The position numbers and the translations under genes are program-made. From Cerioporus squamosus (taxonomy: Eukaryota > Basidiomycota > Agaricomycetes > Polyporales > Polyporaceae), in NCBI GenBank assembly GCA_022592435.1, contig JABYQS010000025.1, forward strand, positions 62,001 to 126,000: a DNA stretch of 64,000 nt, read 5' to 3'. Each line of letters opens with the position of its first letter. Position 1 is the first letter of the stretch. Shown one piece after another: positions 22,024 to 34,524 of this stretch. The notes under the pieces are model-generated. The model was not told the origin of the DNA. It was given only the letters and a program-made list of their open reading frames with translations, and did no database searches.

Positions 22024-24600
22024 TTAGTACTCCTCGTCTTCTTCCTTGACAGCACCGCCAGTGAAGCCTGCCCACCGGCGCTGCCCGCCTAGACCGACGT
22101 CTGCCGCCCAAACCTCGTCCATACTTGGTCGTGGCTTGAAACTCTCCCGTCTTGCGCGCGTCGCCTTCTTCGCGACGACCACTGCACTTGGGCCGGGACC
22201 ACCATACCTGCTGTACGAGTTGCTCGATGTGTACGAGGCTGTGCGGGATGTTGGGTAAGGGTTGTATGAGTGGCTGGACCCAAGCTGCTGGGCGGAGGGT
22301 ACGCGGCCATGCCCGAGCGCGTGGTGTGCGGTTCCAGGCTTGGGGACAGGCATAGCAATGGGGACAGGGCGAGGGAGGGAGGAGCCTGCCATAGTAGGAG
22401 TCTTGCCTGGCAGAGGGATCTTGGTGGGAGACACGGACCTATTGATGCCTGGCCCTCGATTACTACCGAGAGGTGCGCGTGCAGAAGGCGCGTTGGTCGT
22501 AGACTCTCCGAGTCGGGGCCGCTTGTTCGGCATGGACTGGGAGGAGGAGAGGCTTGAGGATGGGCGAATCGCAGGGGTAACAACGCCCGTTCTTCCGCCG
22601 TGTCCGGACGTCGGAGGGGCGTGACTGTAACTGTTGGCCGGAGTCGTCGCCCTCGGAGGAACAGAGCCGGCACGTCCCTTCGCGCCCTTCTTGCCGTTCT
22701 CCTTGTCGTTAGCGCCCACAGTCTCCATCAGCAGCTGCAGTATACTCATGCCGTGTACGAGGAACATCCGACCGGTCTCCGCCTCCCAAGCGGGGATTGA
22801 AACAAGCAGGTCCTGCTCCAACTATGCCCGGCGTCAGTCATGCCGGCTAAAGACAGAGAACATTGACACTGCTCACTCGGGGTTTCTCCTTCGTGACGCG
22901 CTTGCGCATCTTCTCTTCACGGAGGAGTCGCCCAGGATCGCGCGGACCTCTGCCGAGCAGTCGGCTTTGGTCGCTGGCGGCAGCCAGAAGCTCCTTCTCA
23001 TCGTCGCAGATATCGAAGTACTTCCGGATGCTGGCGAGGAGTGGTCCCTTCATGCGGCGTTCTTCCTTTAGTCGTTTGATCTCCTCTTCGTGAATAGACA
23101 GGAGTTCTTCGGTGTGTTCGTCTAGCGCACATGAGGTCAGTATCATTCTGAACATGGAATCTTGCCTGGCAACCCACCGTCAAAGAAGGGCGCGAAGTCC
23201 GCGCGCTCCTCCTCGCCGACCATGAGCTCGTCCCAAAGCCTGGTGATCTCGGTGCGGGCGTTTTCAATGAACGTTCCCATCCGTTCGCGCTTCAGCTCAA
23301 GCATGCGCTCCAGCTCCTCCTCGTAGGCCTTGATAGTCGCCTCGGTAGTCCCGCGCTGAGCCTCGACGAAGGCGTCCATATCCGCATCCGCTACGCCAAG
23401 CCGCCGCCAAAGCGCCTCAAGCTGATCGTACATCGCCTGAATGTGCGCTTCCCTCCTCTTCTTCGTCTCCTCAAGGTCGGCACGCGTTGACTCAGCCCAT
23501 GCCATGAGCGCCTGCGTAGGTTCGACGCCCTCGAGTCCGAGCGCGGCATTGGATTCCGGGAGGTCTTCGTCAGATAGTTCCTCCATGCGAGCAACGAATT
23601 TTGCGAAGACCCGCTGGTGATCAACCTCCGAGACTTGAGGCGCCTCTTCGGACAGAAACAGAAGAGGCGTTAGCGGCTTGAGGCGCGAGGCTGGTGTAGG
23701 AGTTGACATGGGAATAGACATAGAGGTGGAGAGGAAGGGATCGGAGTTGTTGTTCCTGGAGCTGCATGAGGAACCTGGACGGTGCAGAGGCGGCAGCGCG
23801 AGAGTGGATGAGGACGCCGTAGGAAGGTCGTCTAGCGATGGTGGTGTTATGCCGAGCTCCGTATATAGCCAATCAATCTGGACGAAATGACCCGAGAGCT
23901 GATTAAGTCGCTTCGCCTGCGTATTGTCAGAACATGCTCGTCAAGTTAGGAAGCAAGTGCGTAGAACTTACGACTTCGCCCTTACCCCTTACGAGTTCCT
24001 TCTCTAGCTTCGAGAAGCGTTCGGGCGTCACGTCTCGATGTGCTGTTGAGTCATATTCATCTTCTCCAGGGGCAGGAATGGGCTCGAGGATGTCTTCCTG
24101 GTAGTACTCGGGACCGAGCGTATTGGCCAAGGAGGAGATCCTGCTCGTCAAGTTCAAGAGCTGTTCCAACTTGGTGTGGTATTGCTGGGAGCGGTGGAAA
24201 GTCAGCATCGGGGCGCACGCACTGCAATCAACGTACACACCTGTCGCAACTTCTCTTGATACTCCGAGATGAGTTCGAAGCGTCGCGGAAGGACTTGTTC
24301 CTTCCTGATCTCTCCTACACTCGGTCCTGACGACTTGAGATGCCCGCCCAAAGCGCGGCCATACCGCAGACATTCCTCCTCTACCAAAGCACACTTCTCC
24401 ATCCATCCGTCTACTTGCTTCCGGCGAAGGTCGATCTGACTTTCAATGCACTGGGTGAGCTGTTGTTGCAGTGTAGATAGTTCGTCATGTAGAGCGGTCG
24501 GGGGAAGACCAAGCTGAGCATGGAGTGTCGGCAGCAATTGCGTCTGAGACTGCAAGTGTGTGTGTAAAGAGTTTAGCAAGGACGTGATTGTCGTAGACAT
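22024..24600 (-). CDS. ASE1: MAP65/PRC1/Ase1 microtubule-bundling protein
   Basis: Five exons with four short introns near 24182-24241, 23917-23970, 23121-23178 and 22822-22878. The N-terminal part (from MSTTITSLLNSLHTHL) is helical and Leu/Gln-rich, as in the Ase1 dimerisation rod. The middle is coiled coil (residues about 60-190 and 310-470). The conserved microtubule-binding block is ENARTEITRLWDELMVGEEERADFAPFFD, the PRC1-type LWD pattern. The last third is Ser/Pro/basic and disordered (SPTKIPLPGK, NKRPRLGES), typical of the regulated tail, with SP sites suited to Cdk control. Ase1 proteins cross-link antiparallel microtubules at the spindle midzone. The start has no competitor upstream in frame. 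Confidence 0.9.
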
Positions 24601-26399
24601 GTTGGCTTTCGCCGACGTCGTGGAAGGTGGTCAAGGCAGAGTTCAACATGCCAACGGGCGTCTGTCGCGAACCGCGTTTCCGTCACGTGATGGCGTTGGC
24701 ACGCGTCGACGGCAAGGTCCGAAGCTAGTCTCTTTCCGCCATCGCCGGCGGCACCATCGGACTCAACATTCTTGGCAAATTGCAGTGGGTCCACGTCGTC
24801 ACTAGTACTGACCTAACCGCTGCTGGCAACATACACTGACTGCGGGCCTCTTCGAAGTTGCAGGTACTCCAATGCTTCCGCAGCAACATCGTGTAGGTCA
24901 TGGCCCACGGGGCCCGGGCCATCAAAGCTCGGGTCGGCTGGGACAGTTGTCAGCTGGAGGTGGTTAACGACATGACATCGGCCCATCCCAGAAGTGACGA
25001 CGTCTGTCCCGGGTACTTTTCAATCCGATGACTTTCAAGATGTTGCTTACTCATTTCAATGGCGACAGGTCACAGTGTTCCGTGATGCTGGCGTAGTACT
25101 GGCAGACGGGAAGTAGTGGGCACTGGGTGGGTGTCAGCAAGTCAGGATAGGCCATGGTGAGTTCCTTATCGCATGGCTCCGTGGTGTGCGCTCGCCAAGT
25201 GACGAACAAACGCATATACCTTGGCCGGACGGCCCATTTCCCGACCGTAGCTTTGAACCTTACAGTACCAGCGGCACGCTCGTTACTGTTCCTGACGAAG
25301 AAGCATCGCAGCCGCTGATCTACGAGATCGGTGTTCGATCGATGTCGCCGTACTCATAGGAGCTTACTGGAGGACTATGTTCTCGGTAACAGCGCTCCGA
25401 GGCCACAAAACCGGTACGTCGCCTGCCACAGCTATCGGGTCTCGTTGACGCAATCAAACGAAGCTGACATTCCTCAGGCATCGGCGGATCCCGCACGCTA
25501 CGATCTACTACTAGTGTCGTGTACAGGAGGCACAAACAAGAATAATGCTGAAGCATGCGTGGTATCAGGTGTGTTTTTCCCCTCGCATGCCTGGCAGAGA
25601 CGCCATGCTGAGAGTGGAATTGCAGTCTGTCGTTGCACGCAAAACATGGACAGCCCTGTGATTAGTCTCCCCCCAATCGCGGCGGAGACGACCATCACTT
25701 ATCATCCGCGCTCCGGGAAGCGTCCAGAAGGGGGTGCGCTTCTGCTCGACGCTTACGCGAAGATGTCAGAATCCAACACTCCGGTCACGCTTGGAGCGAG
25801 GGTACACCCAGGCACAGTCACATGAACATATTACGGGGAGCTCGGACGAGCGTAGCCGGATGCCAACGAAGTCCATCGGACGTTTCCCAATACTGTACCA
25901 CTGCCTTCCTTTCCTCACACCATTCGGAGTGCCACTTTGCTTCATTTCGAGAGTATGTGATGCGTGATACCACCGGTCGGGGCCATACTGACATTCGGTT
26001 AGGATTTTGCTGCGCCTACGTGGAACACTATTTGTCCACAAAAGCCTTCAGATATGGGACGACAATGCTGCGAGCGACATGCCGCAACCCTCAGTCTGTC
26101 CAGCCTGCAAATGCAAAGCCTATCCATGGCTCCGCAGGCCTCCGCTCCGTTGGCGTCTATGAGAAAGCTGTGAGAAACGAGGCGCGTGAGACCGATTGCT
26201 GAGTCCCCTTCTCTGACTGTGCTATGCCGCGCGCACCCGCCTGCTTCATATATGTCCTCCCACCTTGTTATGGAGTGCTTCCTCCCGTCACACTCTGTCC
26301 CGGACTGTACAACACCAAGGCGGACATCGCGACCTCGACCTCGAGACAACGCCTTAATTATATACTAGTATCTACGTTACTTCCTCGTTGTTTTTGGTA
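24601..26399. promoter_or_regulatory. divergent intergenic region
   Basis: 1.8 kb between ASE1 (minus) and the transporter (plus). A TATA-like TTATATACTAG lies about 40 bp before the transporter ATG, near 26357-26367. A 164-codon frame at 25331-25825 lacks an ATG start and domain features. Nothing else seen. Confidence 0.4.
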
Positions 26400-28716
26400 A
26401 TGACTGCCAGTGAGCATTCGGTGAGTCCTGGTGATTCTGCGCGCCCGCGAGGTTACTGACGATTCAAAGACTGCAGCTGCTGACGACATCTCTGGGGCCT
26501 CCATACGGGCTTCGGACGACATTCGAATGGCCGAACCCAAGATAGACTCTACCCTAACGCCATCGACTACCCGCACTACGGTCGATGCTGGACCCAATGC
26601 GGGGTTGACCGTGATCGAAGTGGTTGAGAAACCAGATCAACTGGCTACCCCGGAAGGAGCGGTTGGCGAGGACAAGCCATTATCAAACACCGAAATTCAG
26701 CTCGTATTCCTTGCGTACGTATGCCGCTCACCTACCCCACAGCATGGAACTAACAGAGCTTGCAGGCTGTCTGTCGCAGCATTCCTCGGTTCGCTCGACC
26801 AGACAATCATAGCTACGGCTATGCCTACCATTGCGTCGCAGTATAACGCGCTACCGCAACAAAGCTGTGCGTTTTCCGATTTATTCATCTTCAGCCCCGC
26901 TAACGCCACACAGGGATCTCGCTGGCCTACTTGCTGACTTCGACGGTCTTCCAGCCCATCTTCGGGCGTGGCACCGACCTGTACGGCTCTAGGCTCATGT
27001 TGTTCCTCTCAATCATCGTCTTCGACATCGGCTCCCTCTTCTGCGCGGTTGCCACCGACTTCATATGGTTCTGCTGCGGAAGGGCAATTGCTGGTGAGTC
27101 TCGCCCTACCTATCAATCAAACGGAATGCATGTTGACAGCGCATTGATGTAGGAATCGGAGCAGCAGGCTTGCTTGTATGTCATCCAGACTTGTCTCCGG
27201 CTTCTCCGCTCACTTCTCCGACAGGTAGTGTGTATGATCATAATTAGCCAGATGGTTCCGCTCCGCGATCGGGGGAAGTATGTGGGCGCCATGTATGCGC
27301 GGACGGCTATCGCAACCGTCCTTGGACCCGTAAGTTTTCTGTATGGTTCGTGGCAAGCTCCGTCGGCGCTCACTGTGTTGCAATACGACAGGTTCTCGGC
27401 GGTATCTTCACCAAGTTCGACTGGCGGTGGTGCTTCTGGATCAACCTCATCCTCTCCGTGCCGGCCATCGCAGTCCTCTTGGTCTTCGTGAAGAAGATCC
27501 CGAACAGGAAGCGACCAGGAGTGACTTTCAAGGATGTCGACTTCGGCGGGATTATCCTCATCGCCGTATGCGTTGTCACTTTGTGCATGGCTCTCACTTG
27601 GGGCGGGACGACTTTCGCGTGGAGCAGCCCTTTGATCATCTCCCTGCTTGTCGTGGGAGGCGTCCTCGTTCCCGCCTATATTCTCTACGAGCTTTACATC
27701 CCACGGTTCCCCGTCGTTCCCCTGGAGATGTTCAGGATTCGTAACGTGACGGCGTCCACTGGCAACTACTTCTTCTCCTCGGTGTAGGTGGCGCAACCCC
27801 TTCTGATTCCGCACGATTCTGACCTCATTCTGCCAGATCCATGTACGGCCTGTCCGCGTACATCCCCTCATATTACCAACTCGCTCGGGGCGACAATCAG
27901 CTGGTCTCCGGTTTGGAAATTCTGCCATAGTAAGTTTGCTTGATGCAACCCGTCATGGCCGAGCTTGACCCGAGGGTTTCTAGCGTCGGGACCATCGTGA
28001 TCTTCTCCACTCTGGTGGGTTATCTGATGTCCTGGACTGGTCGCACGAGGCCATTCCTCTGGGCAGGCGGACTCGTCAACCTCATCGCCAACGGCCTTTT
28101 GATCATGCTCAACGGCACCCTCCCACGCGCTGTCGAGTACGTCTTCCTGGCGTTGAGCGGCGCTGGCGTCGGCTTCATTGCCCAGACGAACACCGTGTCA
28201 GCCCAGAGCAAGGTGTCGCGCGAGCTTCTAGCCAGCGTCACGACGATGACCATGTGGAGCAAGTCCCTCGGAGGCATCGTCGGAATCGCCATGCAGGGTT
28301 CAATCATCCAGAATGTCTACTTAAAGAACATGCAAGCCGATCCTGCGGCAGCGCCGGTACGTGACTCCCGCGTGTATAATACCAGTCATTGGCACCGGTG
28401 CCTGATCATATATGTCCTACAGTACCTCCCACAGCTCAAGGCTTTGAGTGGCCTTCACTCACTGCCTGGACCCATCCAGGCGTTGGCGGCGAAGTCTTAC
28501 GGCAAGGGCTTTAGCACGATGATGATCGCTACTGTCCCCTTTGTAGCCGTCGGATTCTTATTCTCGCTGACTGCTGAGGAGGCTTCATTGGGTCGAAAGA
28601 CGGGAGAGAAGGAACTGCCAAAGGACGAGGAAGCCCCAGCAGTGCCGAAGGACGAGACCCCGGCTGATACTGCATTCCCTCCCGAGAAGGTTAGCGGCGA
28701 CAACGCCAACGTGTAG
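26400..28716 (+). CDS. MFS transporter, 14-helix drug:H+ antiporter type
   Basis: Ten exons (26400-26420, 26470-26714, 26766-26866, 26914-27093, 27153-27175, 27225-27329, 27392-27783, 27837-27929, 27984-28356, 28423-28716) total 1827 nt, 608 residues. Features of the DHA2 group: LDQTIIATAMPTI in helix 1, WISLAYLL in helix 2, GRGTDLYGSRLMLF in loop 2-3, DRGKYVGAMYA before helix 5 and FDWRWCFWINL in helix 6. A charged cytosolic N-terminus (about 75 residues) and an acidic, Pro-rich C-tail flank the membrane part. The family exports drugs, toxins or secondary metabolites at the plasma membrane or vacuole. Substrate unknown; no biosynthetic cluster lies beside it. Exon 1 codes for only seven residues. 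Confidence 0.88.
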
Positions 28717-29659
28717 GATAGGATATCTATGTTGTTGACCGCTTTACTTATTCCGATTCGCGCGATCCGTCATCTGCCTTCGGACCTGCCATACAGCTGG
28801 CATGTTGGCAGCTATCACTTCCTACCATAGACTCAATTTCAACTCGGCTCATGTCTAGAGACGCGTTTGTCTGCACTCTCTTGACTACGTAACAGTGTAA
28901 TCGCGACTTCGTTAATATACGACATTCTCCCGGTGGGAGATTTCATACCAAGCGCTGCATTCGGAACTCCGACAGCGTCTACACAGGGTCCAGGAGAGGA
29001 CTCCGACTTCTCCGACGCGTTCTTTTGCCGCCTGCACAGATACTCACCACCATTGAACCTCCATGAGGTCCGGCATTGTGAATCACCTTAGTGCACCGCC
29101 GTGCCTGCCCGCTTCCTAGTTTCTCGAACCAGCCGGTGTTACGACACATCTACGCGCTGCCCCTGCTTTGGACAGGTCCCCGACGGAACATGAGGCTACG
29201 CCGGGAGCTAGGATAGTATTTGCGAGATAACCAGACCGGCAAGTGGTGTGTCATGCAGTCGTCCGACTCTACCGCGACGCTCACGAATGTTGCAGATCGT
29301 CGTTTTATGCCAGATGTTTGGGTACTGGATTGGCGGGACGCTGTCGCTGCGATCAACGGAACTAGCACAGTCACATAGCTCCACGTCTCGAACTCTAACG
29401 TAGACGACAAGTGGCCGTCGACGCTCGGAAAGCAGGAAGTGCACAGGGTCCAGACATACCCAATACAGGCCACGATGGCGCAAGAAGCCGTCCGACCAAT
29501 TCCAGCTGGAGGTACCCAATACATATCCGCATGTGAACGCCCTTGCTGATTGCCTCTGGCGGATTGCAGAGCGCCATGAGGATGCGCATGTATATAACGT
29601 GTCGCTGAGGGCAGAGACCCGCCATCCTCCTAGTAGTACCTCTATCTCCTCTCCTTAAT
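28717..29659. other. intergenic, nothing recognised
   Basis: 0.9 kb between two plus-strand genes. Small open frames only, no domain or repeat seen. Confidence 0.4.
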
Positions 29660-30797
29660 ATGACCACTCAATTCGCCGCCCCGCTCACGCCTCACAAGCT
29701 CAGGGATGAGCTCTTGACCCATCCCCTCATGCTGTCTATCGGCAGTCTCAGTCTGTCGACATTCATGTCGCGATCTATCTACGGCATGATTGACTGGAGA
29801 CCCGTAAGTGCTGTCTTCTTCGAAGTCGTAATCATGCGCCTGATTGACCTTCCTTTCCCGCCCTTCCGCAGGTTCTTATTTGCGTCGCTTCGGACATTCT
29901 TGCCATCGGAATGGACCACTATTTCGATCAGGAGCCGATGCAATTGTACGCACAGAAGACGGGCAACAGCGAGCTGACGGCGATCTTCAAGCAGGCCAAG
30001 GTCCTCCTTTTCACCAGTGCCGCCCTTCTGCTCTTCGCTCTCGCGGTTTCGCCACCATGGACATGGCTCATGGTCACCATCTTCTTCGGACCCGCATTCG
30101 TGTGGGACTTCAAGCTGCTCATCTTCGGTGGCAAGCGTCAGCAGAAGACGAAGCAGCAGAGCGCCGACGAGAAGCCCGCAAAGAAGGCGTTCTCAATCAA
30201 GCGCATTCCGGGCATGAAGGCGGTCCTCATCGGTATAATCAGAGGGTGAGTCTCTTCTGCAACATCCGTGTCGTCCGCAACTAACAACAATGTCCGCTAC
30301 AGCTGCGGCACATTTGCCATTGTTAACTCGATCCTCGCACACTCGGTTCCCACCGCCTCGAGCGGTCCCAGCATTTGGAACCCGACCCAGATAATTATCT
30401 GGTCCACCATCAACCGCGCTTGTCATGCTGTACGTGCTCTCCTTGTCTTCTGCCGCAACTTCGCTCTTACGGTATCCGCGCTTCACAGGTGATGGCTGAC
30501 GTCCGGGACTTCCATGAGGACTGGGAAAAGCAAGTACCCACGATCCCGGTGCTTCTCAAGAGCGTCTTCCGGACCAAGGTGCTCCTCACCGCCATCCATC
30601 TTCTCACGACCATCCTTTACTCCTACAACCCCTACATTGTCTTCGCGTCCCTGTACGCCACGGTACTCGTCTGGTTCCTCAACGAGAATACCCCACGCGG
30701 TCTGTACCGGCTGAGTTTCCACTCCCAAACGCTGACGGCGCTCCTGTACGGAGCTGTCGAGGCGACGAAGTGGTACACGTCCTATCAGACGATGTGA
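29660..30797 (+). CDS. UbiA-superfamily-like integral membrane protein
   Basis: Four exons (29660-29803, 29872-30245, 30303-30429, 30489-30797) total 954 nt, 317 residues. Seven or eight hydrophobic helices are visible. Two Asp-rich segments match the places where UbiA prenyltransferases bind Mg-diphosphate: ASDILAIGMDHYFDQ (about residue 55) and ADVRDFHEDWEKQVPTIPV (about 217). The second is the better match to the DxxDxxxD...TIPV form. UbiA members prenylate aromatic rings or, in fungi, cyclise terpenes. The first motif is not the standard NDxxDxxxD, so activity and substrate are open. Location is a membrane, probably ER or Golgi. No partner biosynthetic genes flank it. Confidence 0.6.
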
Positions 30798-33135
30798 GGG
30801 CCAGCCTGACTGGGTTTCTATTTTATTCGGGAGCCATATGTAGAGCTTTCCACCGCTGGAGCGTGCACTACTGCACATTATTTAATGAGACGCGAGGCTT
30901 GACGTGCTCCTGTCCGATGTGTAGACTAATCAATTGTGTATCCTAATCTATCGCGCTGTCACTCTTTCCTTGTCAATCCCGATGCCCCCGAGCATCTCAT
31001 GTCTTTTCGTTGCGATGTTGCTACTCTTCACCAGCTGGCGAAGAACGCATACCAACCTAACCATCATTGATGGGAGCGTCGTTCGTTGCAGAGGTCGACG
31101 GCCCGTTCCCTGATGGCCAGAGAAACTCACTCCACGAAATTGCAAGTTTCATCTATTACTGGTCGCTCCGACTCGTGGAGCAACACAGTGGCCACGCTGG
31201 GCCCGCCGTCCTCAGCGCATGGGCCGTGGTCACGGAAACAGACACTTCCCCAGTCCCCGGGTCGGATAAGCATATGCTCGAACCACAGTTGAGCACGCTG
31301 AAACCCTGCGCACTAATACAGTCCGAACCTTGTTAGTATGCAGGAATGACAGACTCGGTGCCGATCTGATACACGCTCAACATGCTCAGCGGGCGGGGGC
31401 GCCTTTGGCGTTGACCCCGACCCGATAAGGGCGCTAGACCTGACGTGAAGATGTTCGCGCCGTGCTACAACGGGGTGGCGTCAGGAGCGTCGCTATCGTC
31501 GGATACAGTATGGTGCGCTCGTACGTACGCTCGGACGTCATAGACATCGCATCTCCATGTAGCGGGCCATAGCCAGGCGCAGACCAGAGCTGAATCAATG
31601 GGCCGACATGTCAGAATGTACACAGTCGCTGCATGCGGCGCACATATGATATGATCGGGGTTTCGACTCTAATGAGGGGGCATTGCGTGAATCCAATAGG
31701 CGCGTAGTAGTTGGCCCGGCGTTGACAGGAGATGTGCTGTTGGCATCGGGAGATGAGACCGGAGGGCGCTGACAGTTGCGAGAAGTCACCTTTGACAATC
31801 AATCCACCGGTGGGAAAGCGCTCGCGAAGTTCTGGCCGAGACGCCGAGAACTTCCGTCTTGCCAAGTCCATGGAAGTTCCTGGAGGAGGAGGAACACACC
31901 ATAAGGCTTATCTGTGTGGAATGTCGTACTCGTGTGTAGTGGGTTAGGATCGGAGGCGCCAGTCCGTTCTACGGGACCCTGAATACTTCGCCGGCGTCTC
32001 GGAGAGTATGTACTCGAATGCGAGGACGAGCAAACCGTCCAGCGGCCGGCGACTGGCGCATTCGCTTGCATGTGGAAGTATGTTGCTGCGAAGGTGGCGC
32101 ATTGAGATCCGAGAGGCTATCAGGCCGACATGCTAGGCAGTGAGGCTGCAGTATCGCCGCGGTGAGCTCAGAATTCTCTCACCGAGCACTGCGCCTGATC
32201 AAGCAGTAAACATATAGTGGTGTGGTTTCTGTTTCACATTCATGTCAGCCTTCCGACCCATCGGCCGCGCAGAATGACACAAAGCAATACCTTTGAATAA
32301 GTGACGCGGGTGGAAATGCGGCTATGTTCACCAGTGCGGAGGCACCAACATCGGCAGACCTCAGAAGGGTACTCATTGGTCACTTGTGAATGGGTGTGAT
32401 AGATGAATAGTGCGCGCAGCGTACCTCTGAAAATTCATAACGCCTCTGCTTTGAACGGCGGTAGGCTCAACACCAGACCCGATTGGTGAAGTCGATGCCG
32501 GCAAAAGTCCGGTCAGTAGGAAGCAAGTAACAATGTTTCCTCTACGTGTGCAACAAGGGACCGTAACCCTGTAGTTCGGCGAGGTCACCGACAATACGAG
32601 GAGCCCTAGGAAGAAAACACATTGAGAGTGTCATACTAAAACGCTAGGCGGTGGGCTCACCAATATTACATCACACTTCACTGCATGGAGACGCAAGCAA
32701 GTCATCGAACCAAAAATTGGGTACACCGCAGAGACTTGCCTTTACTTTCAGACGAGGCCAACCTAACCTCACGAACGGGGAGAGGTTCAAGAGTTAGCGC
32801 CTGTCGGGCGCCCATCATTGGCGGAAAACTCACGTGGCCATGTTTGCAGGTATTTGCATTGTGGCAAGCCCGATCTGGTAGCGCGCCCTGCAGAACGTCA
32901 ACGGTACACTCCCCGCCGACACAAATTCAAGGTAAGCGTCGCCGTCTGTGCTTCTGGAGGCTGCAGGACTGCTCGTTCGGATGGAGGAGTACGCGAGGAG
33001 CAGGTTGATGGGCGGAAGGATGCGGTTCGAAGGGCGCAAATGGATGGATGGCGCAGGGAGACTTCGGATGGGCTTCTGGGAGAGCTGGATCGACCGATAC
33101 TGACTTCACTCCTTTCTGCCTGGTTGGACACACAG
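30798..33135. other. long intergenic region, nothing recognised
   Basis: 2.3 kb with only short, featureless frames on both strands. It includes the eL24 promoter. The frame at 32818-33498 is an overlap with eL24, not a gene. Confidence 0.4.
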
Positions 33136-33757
33136 ATGGTACGTCCGCTGTCTTCTCATCCCTTCGCATCGCTAACATACTGCGAGAGTAGAAGCTCGAA
33201 ATCGACTCGTTCTCCGGCTACCGTATCTACCCCAGCAAGGGCCGCCTCTTCGTGCGGGGAGACAACAAGGTCCGCTCAGCCGCCCCATCCGACAATTCAT
33301 CCTCCTCATACTCTCTATCCAGATCTTCCGGTTCGCCACCTCCAAGAACGAGTCGCTTTTCTTGCAGCGCAAGAACCCCCGCAAGATTGCCTGGACGCAG
33401 GTGTATCGTCGCATGCACAAGAAGGGTATCACGGAGGAGGTTGCCAAGAAGCGCTCTCGCCGTACCGTGAAGCACCAGCGTGGTATCGTCGGCGCTGACC
33501 TCGCTGCCATCGCTGCACGGAGGAACCAGACTGCTGCTATCCGCGCTCAGCAGAGAACCGCTGCCATCCAGAAGGCTAAGGCGGAGAAGAAGGCGAAGGA
33601 GGACAAGAAGGAGAAGACCTCCAAGGTGCGTTGCAGTGTAGTTGCTCGCAAGCTTCGCTCTGACAACACGCCGATTCTTCAGCCTGCCCGTGCACCTGTA
33701 TCCTCCGCGCCCCGTGTATCGAAGCAGCAGATGAAGGGTGGCAAGGGTGGCCGCTAA
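33136..33757 (+). CDS. RPL24: 60S ribosomal protein eL24
   Basis: Four exons: 33136-33138 (the ATG alone), 33192-33269, 33323-33625 and 33683-33757; 459 nt, 152 residues. The signature eL24 sequence is clear: KLEIDSFSGYRIYPSKGR, LFVRGDNKIFRFATSK, QRKNPRKIAWTQVYRR, HKKGITEEVAKKRSRRTVK, with a basic helical tail ending in KQQMKGGKGGR. It is a structural protein of the large ribosomal subunit at the subunit interface. The start is fixed because the conserved Met-Lys is split by the first intron, right after the ATG. The second intron uses a weak GTCCGC donor. Confidence 0.95.
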
Positions 33758-34524
33758 ACATGTATCCCGCTTTGGTTCCTTCACTCGCTCTTCATGACCC
33801 ATGCTTTCGACTTCCCGCGTTGCACAAAATGTATAGGTCTAGCATGCCACCACCACGATCTTATGCCATCGCATGCTTGGTAAAGAGGTCTTCGTGAAGA
33901 TCTCTGCACGTCATCGCCCAAATCGCCAACATAGTGTGAGGTACGCAATACATACCTAGGTCCGACGTTTCATAGCAAGTCTGATACACGCGGAGTAGCG
34001 ATGTCGTGAGGCCCTATTGAGTCGTGGGCCATACTTACAGACATTCAGCTCTCCATGACGCAACACGCGTGAGCGACGATCGGGTGAGCCTCGGAAGACT
34101 AGAGACCCTCCCTTGCGTCTGCGATATTCCTGCGGGGTGCTATAAATTCGTCGCGATTTACTATGATCGAAGGCGTGTTGACTTCGGGATTCCATGAAGT
34201 TGCCCCAGCGTCCGCTCCTCAGGACATGTGATCTTCAGAGGCATCATAGGATGAACTTCTTCGTCGCACCGCCGGCGCGGTTGAGTCTCGGGTGGACCTT
34301 TGTCGCATCATCGTGACCACTCTGCGGAGCTCGGGTGATGCTTCCACCGAGTAAGCGAGGGTTGCGTTCACGAAGCTTGGGTGGCCGTCAAGCCCGCATA
34401 TTATATTGCAGAATTCGCGAAGGTGCCCCCGACGGATCCCCGTTTGCTCTGCCCGTACTTAAGACCCGTCATCGCTCGGACGCTGAGCAGTCTGACTCTT
34501 TGAGCTCTGAAGCAGGTTGCTGCG
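33758..34524. other. intergenic, nothing recognised
   Basis: 0.77 kb between eL24 and the first lactonase. No gene or repeat seen. Confidence 0.4.
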
